Source of the DNA: Candidatus Obscuribacterales bacterium
Lineage (GTDB): Bacteria > Cyanobacteriota > Vampirovibrionia > Obscuribacterales > Obscuribacteraceae
Direction: 5' to 3'
Length of the DNA: 64,000 nucleotides
NCBI GenBank assembly: GCA_019747875.1
Contig: JAIEQI010000023.1
Location: 1-64,000, forward strand
The position numbers were made by a program, and so were the translations under genes. Under the pieces are notes generated by a model. It saw nothing but the letters and a program-made list of their open reading frames with translations, was not told the DNA's origin and made no database searches. The first letter of the stretch is position 1, and every line of letters starts with the position of its first letter. Below, piece by piece: positions 1 to 10,124 of this stretch.

Positions 1-931
1 CGACTGCCCCGCATTTCGCCTCCGAAGAACCCGGCCATTTTGCCCGGATTAGGAGGCCATCTTCGCCGGAATACGCAATCGGGAAATGGTATGCCATATG
101 GCACTCATCGGCATTTCCGAAATAGTGTATTACGTCAACCGGCCATTGATTTGCCTCTGCTAGAAACACACGTTCTTTATAGCGCTCATCGAGGGCTCGG
201 CGCAGCTCTTTTAATATCAGGTGCGTCTCCGGCAAATTCTCGCAATTTGTCTCATCGCGTTCGATAAGGTAAGGTATTGCGTCTAATCGCAATCCATCAA
301 CCCCCATATCAAGCCAATGCCGCATTACGCGAATAACCGCTTTCAACACGCTGGGATTGTCAAAGTTCAAATCAGGCTGATGGTAGAAAAAACGGTGCCA
401 ATAATAGGCACTGGCTGTAGGATCCCATGTCCAATTTGATTTTTCTGAATCGGTAAAAATGATGCGTGCATCTTTGTATTTTGTATCGTCATCTGTCCAA
501 ACATACCAGTCACGCTTTTTGCTTCCAGCTGGGGCTCGACGTGCCGCTTGAAACCAGGGATGCTGATCTGAGGTGTGATTTATTACAAGCTCTGTTATCA
601 CACGCAGGCCAAGGCTGTGCGCTTTTTGCAGAAAAGCTTTGAAGTCCTTCTTATCGCCATAGGCAGGATTTACGCCAGTGTAGTCGGAAATATCATAGCC
701 ATCATCTCTGAGTGGAGAGCGATAAAAAGGCATAAGCCAGATAACATCCACGCCCAAGTCGCGAATATACTCGAGCTTCTCCATCAAACCGGCGAAGTCA
801 CCATAACCATCGCCGTTAGCATCGTAGTACGATTTGACGTGGACCTGATAGATGATCGCATCCTTATACCAGGACGGGTTGGAAATTATGGAAGACGCTG
901 GTTTTAATGAGACTTCTGCTTCCATAGCCAT
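1..931 (-). CDS. treS: Trehalose synthase / alpha-amylase family protein (N-terminal part; runs off the left edge)
   Basis: Reverse-strand reading from ATG at 931: [87 protein letters not shown]..., typical of GH13 TreS; no stop before position 1. Absent from the ORF track because it is truncated. Confidence 0.88.
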   Translation of the reverse strand, partial: MAMEAEVSLKPASSIISNPSWYKDAIIYQVHVKSYYDANGDGYGDFAGLMEKLEYIRDLGVDVIWLMPFYRSPLRDDGYDISDYTGVNPAYGDKKDFKAFLQKAHSLGLRVITELVINHTSDQHPWFQAARRAPAGSKKRDWYVWTDDDTKYKDARIIFTDSEKSNWTWDPTASAYYWHRFFYHQPDLNFDNPSVLKAVIRVMRHWLDMGVDGLRLDAIPYLIERDETNCENLPETHLILKELRRALDERYKERVFLAEANQWPVDVIHYFGNADECHMAYHFPIAYSGEDGLLIRAKWPGSSEAKCGAV

Positions 932-962
932 TTTTCCTTCTAGAAGAATTGGACCCAAAAAC

Positions 963-3131
963 TCAGGCTTCCGCTTGTGGTGGTAGATATTTCAAAAGCA
1001 AGACGCTTCGATCACCTGCTAGCAAATCTTCGCCTCCCGAGATTGAAACAACCGGGTTCGCCGAGTTGTCACTGCCATCATCAAGCGCCGTATTTAATAA
1101 GACTTCCCAGCTGCAGCCCGACTCAATCAGGGGTAATTTGAAAGTCACACCCACATGTGATGCATTAGTGATAAGCAACACACTTTCAGCGGTTCGATTT
1201 TCTCCGGTCAGGGGATCCTTATCTACTATGTCTTCTCCAGAAAGATAAAGGGCTATCGATTTGCTTTCGGAATCAGCCCAATCATCCTCTTGCATGGGCT
1301 CACCGTCGGCACGATACCAGACGATCTTGCCTTCAGATCTAAAGAATTCCTTTCTCTGAATGACCGGCTGCGATTTTCTGAGCGCTACAACTTTGGCAAC
1401 GAAATCCAAGAACTTTTGTTCTTCTTCATTTAGATCCCACTTGTACCAACTGATCTCATTATCCTGGCAATACGCGTTGTTATTGCCCCCCTGGCTCCTG
1501 CTCAGCTCGTCTCCACCACTAAGCATGGGAACACCGATTGAGAAAAGCAACAACGCCATGAAGTTCCGCTTTTGCTTCCAACGAAGTGAGTTGATCGAGG
1601 GATCGTCAGTCTCGCCTTCCACGCCACAGTTCCAGCTATTGTTGTGTGATTCACCATCACGGTTTTCTTCGCCGTTGGCTTCGTTATGCTTTTCATTGTA
1701 GGAAACTAGATCATGCAAGGTGAAGCCATCGTGGCACGTAACAAAATTGATGCTGGCAAACGGCTTGCGTCCCGTATGTTCATAGAGATCACTGCTGCCG
1801 GTTGAGCGGGTCGCAAACTGCCCCAGATGGCCGGCATCTCCCTTAACGAACTGCCTCATTGTATCTCTATACTTTCCGTTCCATTCAGTCCACAAAACTG
1901 GAAAGTTGCCAACCTGATATCCACCCGCGCCAAGGTCCCACGGCTCGGCGATCAGTTTCACTTCCGAAATGACGGGGTCTTGCATAATCACATCAAAAAA
2001 CGCAGATAAATGATTCACATCGTACAATTCACGAGCAAGCGCGCTGGCAAGATCAAAACGAAATCCGTCTACATGCATCTCTTGCACCCAATAGCGCAAG
2101 CTGTCCATAATGAGCTGAAGAACGCGCGGATGCATCATATTGAGGGTGTTTCCGCAGCCAGTGTAATCCATGTAATAGCGACGATCATTTTCAACCGTTC
2201 GGTAATAAGCAAGATTATCAACGCCACGGAAAGAGAGGGTCGGTCCCATGTGACTGCCTTCGACTGTGTGGTTGTAGACAACGTCGAGAATTACTTCTAT
2301 CCCCTCTGCATGCAGTGCACGAACCATGCGTTTGAATTCCTGAACGTGTTCAACCGTTCCCGGTTCAGAAGCGAATCGACTGTCTGGCGCAAAGAATGAA
2401 AGTGAGTTGTATCCCCAATAATCGCAAAGCCCGCGCTCAATGAAGGAGCGATTGTTCACGCGGTGATGCACCGGCATTAGCTCGATTGCAGTTATCCCCA
2501 ATTTCTTCAAATGCGCGATTACAGGGTCACTGGCAAGACCAGAGTAGGTGCCACGCATTGCCTCCGGAATTAAAGAATTCAACTTGGTGAAGCCTTTTAC
2601 ATGGGCTTCGTAAATGATCGTCTTATTCCAAGGTGTTTGTGGATGCTTATCATCACCCCAAACAAAAGAAGGATCAACAACAGCTGCCAATGGTGCATTT
2701 GCAGCAGAATCGCGCTCATCAAATGAAAGATCTTCTTTCTTCGATCCAATAGTATATCCGAATAAATTGTCATCCCAGTTGACAGAACGTACAACGCAGC
2801 GTGCGTAAGGGTCGACCAAAACCTTATTCGGGTTGAAGCGGTGGCCGTTTTCCGGGTCGTAGGGACCGTGTACTCGGTAGCCATATATTTGTCCAGGTTT
2901 AACGTCTTTCAAATATGCATGCCAGACGTAGTTGGTACATTCTTCAAAACGAATTCGGCGCCCCTCCGTTACCGCATCAGGCGAGTCAAACAAGCACAAT
3001 TCGACACCGGTAGCGTGCTCTGAAAAAATGGCGAAATTGGTACCAAGCCCGTCCCATGTCGCGCCCAGCGGGCTAGGTTTCCCGGCGGAAATGGCGATCG
3101 GAACTAGTTCTGTCAACGGTTGTGCTGTCAT
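963..3131 (-). CDS. glgX: Glycogen debranching enzyme GlgX
   Basis: 722-aa ORF; GH13 isoamylase-type motifs ([64 protein letters not shown]). Confidence 0.93.
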   Translation of the reverse strand: MTAQPLTELVPIAISAGKPSPLGATWDGLGTNFAIFSEHATGVELCLFDSPDAVTEGRRIRFEECTNYVWHAYLKDVKPGQIYGYRVHGPYDPENGHRFNPNKVLVDPYARCVVRSVNWDDNLFGYTIGSKKEDLSFDERDSAANAPLAAVVDPSFVWGDDKHPQTPWNKTIIYEAHVKGFTKLNSLIPEAMRGTYSGLASDPVIAHLKKLGITAIELMPVHHRVNNRSFIERGLCDYWGYNSLSFFAPDSRFASEPGTVEHVQEFKRMVRALHAEGIEVILDVVYNHTVEGSHMGPTLSFRGVDNLAYYRTVENDRRYYMDYTGCGNTLNMMHPRVLQLIMDSLRYWVQEMHVDGFRFDLASALARELYDVNHLSAFFDVIMQDPVISEVKLIAEPWDLGAGGYQVGNFPVLWTEWNGKYRDTMRQFVKGDAGHLGQFATRSTGSSDLYEHTGRKPFASINFVTCHDGFTLHDLVSYNEKHNEANGEENRDGESHNNSWNCGVEGETDDPSINSLRWKQKRNFMALLLFSIGVPMLSGGDELSRSQGGNNNAYCQDNEISWYKWDLNEEEQKFLDFVAKVVALRKSQPVIQRKEFFRSEGKIVWYRADGEPMQEDDWADSESKSIALYLSGEDIVDKDPLTGENRTAESVLLITNASHVGVTFKLPLIESGCSWEVLLNTALDDGSDNSANPVVSISGGEDLLAGDRSVLLLKYLPPQAEA

Positions 3132-3177
3132 GGTTTTCTTCTTCCAATGTTTTGGTGAATAATTCTAATGCGGCCTG

Positions 3178-6100
3178 TCAGCCACCCAGCAGCACCATAT
3201 ACGGTGCCAATTCAAAACACTTTGCCGGGTTCAATAATAGACCTTCAAATTCTTTATCAGTAGACGGACTAATACTTGCCTTGGTGCCGTATTCGAAATC
3301 CGCAATTTCAATATTCTTTCCAGCAAGCAGATCATGCCAATTCGACAGACCCGAAAACTCAGGCGGCAAAACAATTTGCGTATCACCCCAGATTTCAGGA
3401 TCCGCAAGTTCATCAAAGCGCAGATTTTCCAACGTATTAGATTCACCCGGCTTAACAGAGCTCAGCGATAACTCGCTGTCAGTTGGGCTTTGTTCTTCGA
3501 GCACTTCGCTATGTTCGCTCCCGAGAGTGCCAGCATCTTGCCGGCTTCTAAGCGCTAAAAGTGATTCGCGAAGACCGGCAAGGAAGCGCGGCAAGATTAC
3601 GATAAGAGATCTTCCGGACTCTTCCTTCCTGGCAAACGCAATCAGGTGGTTGGCTTTAGGCCCGTTCACAGCCAGAGGAATATATGTACCGCGCTCAAAT
3701 AATTCGGGAGCCTTCTCACGTAACTGCAAGAGCCTGGAAATAACATAAAGTTTGATACGACCACTTAGCGGCGCCAATAATAGGTCTACCAGTAATGCCG
3801 AAGCATCACTCTTAGCATCACAAAGCTGACGGGAAGCCGACGCTTCCGAGCTCGCACCGTCAACATTCGATTCACTGCGCGGCCGGAAATCGGCCAGCAT
3901 TGATTGCCGTTCAGCGAAATTGACTGGACGGCGGTTGTCTGGATCCACCAGTGAGAAATCCCAAAGCTCCGAGCCCTGGTAAAGGTCTGGAACACCCGGA
4001 CATGTTAGTTTCAGAATCGTTTGCAGCATACTGTTATGCAGACCAAACGAGCTGATGCCATTGACGAACTTCTGCAAATCCGGCAAGAACGCATTGTTTG
4101 GTCCTGGCGTTAGCACATCGTTTACGAAATCTGCAATTCTCTGCTCGTACTCGGCATTCTGGTTTATCCAGCTTGTGAATAGTTTAGCTTCCTTGACCGC
4201 TTTGAGCATATAATCAACGATGCGTTGCCGATAGCTTGCCAGCGCCTCCTCGCCTTTTAATTCGAGCGGAAACGAACCGGCAAGGGTCTGGTAGAAGAAA
4301 TACTCCGTGTGCGGGTCAGGCACCATCCCGGAGCTAGTTTCGACTTTTCGCAAACGATTCATGCGAGCCCACAGATTTACCCTGCGCTCCCAGTCAATTG
4401 GAATTTCCGAGAGAACAGCGAGCCTTGCGCGCACGTCCTCAGAGCGTTGGTATCATGCGTCGAGCTGGCCAGCATACTATTTGGATATCGTTGAGAGCGC
4501 TGTTGATTGCGTTTATGAAACGCTGCCACCGAACTGGAGAATTTCTCCGGCTCACCGCCAACCTCATTGAGTGCTATGAAGCGCGCATAGCGGTAGAACA
4601 ATGTGTCTTCCACACTCTTGGCCATAACAGGTCCGCTGAATTGCTGAAACTTCATTGCAAAATTCTCAACGGCTTTCTTAAATTCCAGCTCGGACTCCTT
4701 GCCCGTTGGAGTAGGTGATTGTTGCGCCTCCATCAGCAAAACACTGCGGATGAACTCATAAACAGAAGTACGCGCCACAGTGTCGTTGCGCTTTGCTTTG
4801 CTTATCGCCCAATCAATAAATTGAACGGCTGATTTGTCTACGACACCCGGCCGGCAATAGGTTCTATAAACGGGGAACTGGACTAAAATTTCTCGCAAGG
4901 CGTTTCGAATCGCATTCAAAGTAATGTCGCGGTAGTACCAGCTTGATTCGGCGATATTGCTCAACTGGTGAGCCAACATGTTCAGTTCACTGGCAAGAAC
5001 CATTGAAAGGATTGTATGTTTGCTCTCAATTCTCATCTCTTCGTAGGAGCATTCTCCATCAACGAAGTCGCAGTAGATCCGATGAAAGCGCTCATCATGC
5101 TCACCGCATATAAGTACTCCGAGCAACTCATTCAAAAAATCGTAGCCGGTCGTTCCATGAACCGCCCAGTTATCTTCTAGCTTTTCAAACGAAGCAAGTA
5201 TCTTCTCGACAATAACATAGAACGGCAATCCAGAGTTCTTATCAAGGAACTGAGTGCCGAGTTTCTCGGCAGCGCCCTTTTGCAAATCATTGAAATATTG
5301 AGCAGGATCATAAAGTCCATCAGGGTGGTCGATACGCAGTCCGTCCACAAAGCCTTGTTCGATCAGCCGAAAGATGAATCGGTGCATATCAGCAAAGACG
5401 CGGGCATCTTCCGTGCGAAGCGCAGCCAGGTCATTGACGTCAAAGAAGCGGCGGTAGTTGATTTCATCATTAGCAACGCGCCAGAATACAAGGCGGAAGG
5501 CCTGTGCTTCGAGCAATCTATGCATGCGCTCAAAAGCTGCATTATCGGTTTGCTGAGAACCATGAAAAGAGTCCAAATTCTCGCGAATGAAATTTCCAAT
5601 TTCCGAATTACGCGCGCAGAGCTCCGCCAAGCGGCGCATTTGAAGGCTCTTTTCAGTGATACGACGGTTGAAACCCGATGGCTCCATGTGGCCAGGCAGG
5701 TGGCTAAAAGCAGAAAGTATGCTCTGGTATTCAGCCAGTTCAGTCCCAGTTTCTCCCAGGCGTTTGGCTAACTCATCCAAGCGAAGTCCGAGAACATCCG
5801 GATAACTTACGGGATTGAGCGGCAATTCATGCTCGTAATATTGAAATGCCAGAGATCCTTTATCCTCGTGGAAGACCAGCTTCAAATGTCCGCTGGTTAA
5901 GACACTTCCATAGGAATCGCCCAGCACCGGTATCACCACCTTGCCAGCGAGTTCTTGCTTAACGGGTCGCCAATCAATATCAAAATACTCGGCGTATTCT
6001 GATGCTGGACCGTTCTCGAGAACATCCATCCACCAGGGATTGCTCTTGCCGACCCCCATGTGATTCGGGACGATATCAACGATCAAACGCATGCCGCATC

Positions 6101-6449
6101 GCTTAATTGCTCTGCAGAATCGAACGAACTCCCGAAGAGTCCCGATTTCAGGATTGATCCGCGAGTGGTTAATCAAATCGTATCCATGCATGCTTCCAGG
6201 ACGTGCTTCCAGTATTGGTGACGCGTACACATGACTGATGCCTAGAGAGTTCAAATAAGGCAGTAATTTCAAAGCGTCATTAAAAGTGAAGCTCTTATTA
6301 AATTGCAATCTGTAAGTCGCGCGGGGGATTTCGGCAGCTTTAGTAAGATCGCCGGGAACCGATCTTTCATTCAGCGACAACTGGCTTGCAACTGTGATTG
6401 AGTCGAGCAAGCTGTGATAAGTCTGGGTTCCGGCTGCTTCATTTGACAT
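3178..6449 (-). pseudogene. treY: Malto-oligosyltrehalose synthase TreY, split by a frameshift near 4453 into two overlapping ORFs (4377..6449 and 3178..4434)
   Basis: N-terminal ORF (690 aa, PRATYRLQFNKSFTFNDALKLLPYLNSLGISHVYASPILEARPGSMHGYD) loses homology after SSTHDT; C-terminal ORF (418 aa) resumes at MRARLAVLSEIPIDWERRV. One extra base after ACC AA restores SSTHDT(K/N)RSEDVRARLAVLSEIP. Confidence 0.88.
3513..3570 (+). repeat. REP-like dispersed repeat, copy inside the treY coding region
   Basis: GTTCGCTCCCGAGAGTGCCAGCATCTTGCCGGCTTC..., gapless alignment with 40749..40806. Confidence 0.7.
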
Positions 6450-8364
6450 TTGCTTTACACCAAATCACTGACCATGGGGGAAGCTGCTCAACATTAGGCT
6501 CCATCACTTTGCGCGGCGTCGCGTAAATGATCTTCGAAGTAGCAAGATGAATCTTGAGTTCATCATCGATTGTTTTAGGGCGATTCGATAGATTCGCAAT
6601 TAGTGACAATTTCGCATCAGGAAAGTCCCATGTAAGCACGACGGTCCCATCTTCATTTGCTCGCAAAATGGAAGCCTCAGCGGCACAGTCAAGCAGTGGA
6701 ACTATCTCTTCCTGACGAATTCTCAGCATGGAACTGAACTGATTGAATGATTCCATGCACACATGCAGCTCCAGCCAAATAAGCTTGGACTTTTCGAAGG
6801 TCCTGAAGGTGCACGGGTCGGGGATCAGTTTGCGGCGGCGTTCATCTTGAAACTCAGGGAATTTTGCAAATTCGTTTCGGCGTCCATCAGTAATAGATTG
6901 CTTCAAGTCTTCGCTCAAGTCACAGAAGAAATTGAATGGCGATTTTGAATTCCACTCTTGCCCTTGAAAGAGCATCGGCACCTGAAGAGAAAGTAAAAGA
7001 AGCGCATTGAGCGCGTCGAGAACTCGTTGTTTGCACAGATCCGAAATCCTCTCTCCAAATGCACGATTTCCAATCTGGTCGTGATTCTGCGTAAACGCAA
7101 TGAAAGAAGTTGGAGGAAGATGCGCGCTTGGCTCGCCGCGTTTCCTTCCGTCGCGATGTATGGATCGTTCACCCTGGTAGGCAAACCCCTGGGCCAAACA
7201 GCGAGCCAGATGCCCGATTGCAGACTTGCCAGATCCCTTACTTGTGTAATCGGAATAGTATCCAGCATCTTCACCTGTTGCTATAACGTGTAAAGCATGA
7301 TGGATATCATCGTTCCATTGCGCCGTGTAAAATCCTGTTTTCTTCTGCTTATTGGTGGCAATGTATCTGGCTCTGTTATCGTCATTCTCAAGAATCAGGT
7401 GAACATGCCGCTCTCGCCCGGGCCCCCTTTCAATAGCCTCGCTGATTTCAGTCAAAATGTGATGAGGCGAATCATCATATATTTCGTGGACAGCGTCAAA
7501 GCGCAATCCATCGAAGCCGTAATCTTCGATCCAATAAAGTGCATTTTCGACAACGAAACGTCGAACGAACTCACTGTTTTTACCATCGAAGTTTATGGCT
7601 CCACCCCAAGGCGTATGATGCTTTTCGTTAAAGAAGTCCTTTGCATAACAGTAAAGGTAGTTACCATCCGGACCAAAATGGTTGTATACAACATCAAGAA
7701 ATACCATCAGGTCTCGCGAATGCGCTTCTTCGATCAGCCGGCGCAAATCCGTAGGCTTACCGTAAGTGCGGTCAGGCGCATACCAGAGAACGCCGTCATA
7801 GCCCCAATTATATTTACCGGGGAAATCCGCAATCGGCATCAGCTCAATAGCGGTGACGCCCAGATCGCGCAAATAGTCCAGCTTATGAATGATTGCGTCG
7901 AAGGTGCCTTCCTCGGTAAAGGTTCCCACATGCAATTCATAAATCACCGCATCTTTCCAAGGACGCCCTTTCCAGCCGCTTGGCTGGTTGAAGATTTCCG
8001 GATTCACGACGACGCTGGGTCCGTGAACGTCTTCCAATTGCATCCTTGAAGCCGGATCCGGCACAAGCAGGTGCTTATCGATGTAGAAGCTGTAAGCATC
8101 TCCGATGCCCGCCTTCTCGGTGGTGATGAAATACCACGAGTCAGCACCACGATCCATCTTTACGAATGACTTATCGTTATTCTTTCCGTACAAACATAAC
8201 TGGACATCGTTTGCAGTAGGAGCCCAAAGACTGAATCTGATAGAGCCGTCATGCAGAACTTGCGATCCAAACTGCGGCAGCTTGTTACGTGAACCTGAGA
8301 GTATTCTGGTTTTATGGATTTGCTCTTCCATTTGAGTATCCCTGACTACGTAATTCCCATCCAA
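6439..8364 (-). CDS. treZ: Malto-oligosyltrehalose trehalohydrolase TreZ
   Basis: 641-aa ORF; WKDAVIYELHVGTFTEEGTFDAIIHKLDYLRDLGVTAIELMPIADFPGKYNWGYDGV, DGLRFDAVHEI, FTQNHDQIGNRAFGER; adjacent to treY. Confidence 0.93.
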   Translation of the reverse strand: MDGNYVVRDTQMEEQIHKTRILSGSRNKLPQFGSQVLHDGSIRFSLWAPTANDVQLCLYGKNNDKSFVKMDRGADSWYFITTEKAGIGDAYSFYIDKHLLVPDPASRMQLEDVHGPSVVVNPEIFNQPSGWKGRPWKDAVIYELHVGTFTEEGTFDAIIHKLDYLRDLGVTAIELMPIADFPGKYNWGYDGVLWYAPDRTYGKPTDLRRLIEEAHSRDLMVFLDVVYNHFGPDGNYLYCYAKDFFNEKHHTPWGGAINFDGKNSEFVRRFVVENALYWIEDYGFDGLRFDAVHEIYDDSPHHILTEISEAIERGPGRERHVHLILENDDNRARYIATNKQKKTGFYTAQWNDDIHHALHVIATGEDAGYYSDYTSKGSGKSAIGHLARCLAQGFAYQGERSIHRDGRKRGEPSAHLPPTSFIAFTQNHDQIGNRAFGERISDLCKQRVLDALNALLLLSLQVPMLFQGQEWNSKSPFNFFCDLSEDLKQSITDGRRNEFAKFPEFQDERRRKLIPDPCTFRTFEKSKLIWLELHVCMESFNQFSSMLRIRQEEIVPLLDCAAEASILRANEDGTVVLTWDFPDAKLSLIANLSNRPKTIDDELKIHLATSKIIYATPRKVMEPNVEQLPPWSVIWCKANVK

Positions 8365-9516
8365 CTATAGAGCTTTAGAAGATTCCCGTTTCATTTTGAG
8401 GTCCGATTCTCCTTTTGAGGCACGGACCCTCTCATGAAGCAGGCGTGACATCTTGTGCCAGGTATCGTTCCAATTTGCTTTTTGTAGAAAAGTGTCAATA
8501 TCTTCCTGAGTAACTGGCGCCCCAGAATCAAGGCAATGCTGGCAAGACTCTATGAATTGGTCGGGCGAATCTGCAACTCGAACCAATCCTTTGAGTGAAA
8601 ACGGACGCACCACATCCGGTATTGCAGTCGAAACAACAGGAACACCGGAAGCAAGATATTCTGATGTCTTCTTTGGATTCAAAAAGCGCGTAAGCTCATT
8701 TTCGGCAAAAGGAATTAGAGCCACATCCCAAGAAGAAATTATCTGTGGCAGTGCTGAATACTCTTTTGCACCCAGATAATGAATGTTGGGAGCCTGCGGA
8801 ACTTGCTCATCCGGTACCTCGACTGGTCCTACGAAAATCAACTGCCATTGCGGCCTCTCGGCTGCGACCCTGGCGATAAGCTCAAAATCGAGACGATTGT
8901 CTATCTTGCCTATATAACCCAAGCGGGGGTGTGCGATTTCTGCTTGGTCCGGTGCATCAGCATGCTCTTCGCGCGCTTGCTTGAAATCATCTATCGAAAC
9001 TCTGTTCGAAAAAGGATATATATGCGGATGCGTTGAGAACTTCGCTTCATACAAAGCTTGTCCGCCTGTAAACACCAGGGAAGCTTTCGATAAGAGATTG
9101 CTTTCGAGTTCTTTCAAATGCTCATCGTGCATAGCACAAGTCTCGCAAATACAGTCATAAACAGTTGCCAGAGGCTCAAGCTTGCCTGTCCACTCTGTTG
9201 CGTTGAGAGAATAGAACCAAAGAACATATTGCTTATCTACTTTTTGAAAAAGCTCATCCATCAAGTTCGTCATACGTGCCGTCGTGTCCGTCGAACTCGA
9301 ATTCTCACCGCGGAGTTTCGGGCTGACTACAATCACACCTGTTTCGTTTTGGTTTGCCTCGATCGTGTCCTCATCAGCGCCAAACTGTGGTTCTTCAACA
9401 AAGAAGACACGGCGTTCGTTCGCGGCACACACCATTAGATGATGTGGTCGGTCAAACAGGTAGTCCCAGCGAGAATTCGAGAAGCACACGAGGTCAAAGC
9501 TTAATTGCTTTTGCAT
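8365..9516 (-). CDS. Glycosyltransferase (GT4-like)
   Basis: 383-aa ORF; SFDLVCFSNSRWDYLFDRPHHLMVCAANERRVFFVEEP... LGYIGKIDNRLDFELIARVAAERPQWQLIFVGPVE... FLNPKKTSEYLASGVPVVST. Abuts treZ. Confidence 0.82.
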   Translation of the reverse strand: MQKQLSFDLVCFSNSRWDYLFDRPHHLMVCAANERRVFFVEEPQFGADEDTIEANQNETGVIVVSPKLRGENSSSTDTTARMTNLMDELFQKVDKQYVLWFYSLNATEWTGKLEPLATVYDCICETCAMHDEHLKELESNLLSKASLVFTGGQALYEAKFSTHPHIYPFSNRVSIDDFKQAREEHADAPDQAEIAHPRLGYIGKIDNRLDFELIARVAAERPQWQLIFVGPVEVPDEQVPQAPNIHYLGAKEYSALPQIISSWDVALIPFAENELTRFLNPKKTSEYLASGVPVVSTAIPDVVRPFSLKGLVRVADSPDQFIESCQHCLDSGAPVTQEDIDTFLQKANWNDTWHKMSRLLHERVRASKGESDLKMKRESSKAL

Positions 9517-9909
9517 AGCATCGCCTCCATGACCTCATCTCCGACGCAAGAAGAAAAAGGAAGTTCCTACGAATGTATACTTTAATAGAGTCGTTATCTT
9601 AATGAATCTACGAAAAACCCGATCACAATAATGGAAACCCATAAGCTAGCAAAGACGGTTGTTAAGGGAGACTTTGTCACGCTTCCCCGAAGCGCGTTGC
9701 GGCGATCCCGGCAGCGCCTCTGAACAGCCATCGTAAAAGAGAAAGCGTTCTAAGACTGGCAGAACGACTCCCTTCAAGACTGACAGCTACCCTCATATGC
9801 ATGCGCCCCATGAAGCTCCGTGCTGTCATCTTTCAGTGCTTACGCGGCAGGAACTTCTGACCCTCTTGAAAAGTCACATAGCAAAGCAGACACTTTTCCG
9901 GGTGGAGTC

Positions 9910-10104
9910 ATGGACGACAGAGTTGATGACGCAGAATTATATAAAGAGCTGAATGCAGCGATTATTGCCCATTGCATTTCTCGGCGCGAAATCAGAAATG
10001 GTTTCATGACGACGTTGGGAAATGATACCGATATGTACTTTGGCGTCGAGCCTACAATGGACTTTTCACCGGGCGACAAAGAACACGACGGCAGAGCACA
10101 CTAG
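9910..10104 (+). CDS. Small hypothetical protein
   Basis: ORF 9820..10104 with an internal ATG at 9910 preceded by GGTGGAG; no recognised family. Confidence 0.35.
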   Translation: MDDRVDDAELYKELNAAIIAHCISRREIRNGFMTTLGNDTDMYFGVEPTMDFSPGDKEHDGRAH

Positions 10105-10124
10105 GCACGCGAACCAATTGCCCA

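Noticed and set aside
4400-4480. Programmed -1 frameshifting in treY
   Set aside because: No recognised slippery heptamer at the junction; an indel or sequencing error is simpler, although not disproved.
7297-8049. 250-aa + strand ORF opposite treZ
   Set aside because: Lies entirely antisense to a convincing treZ; no protein family resemblance.
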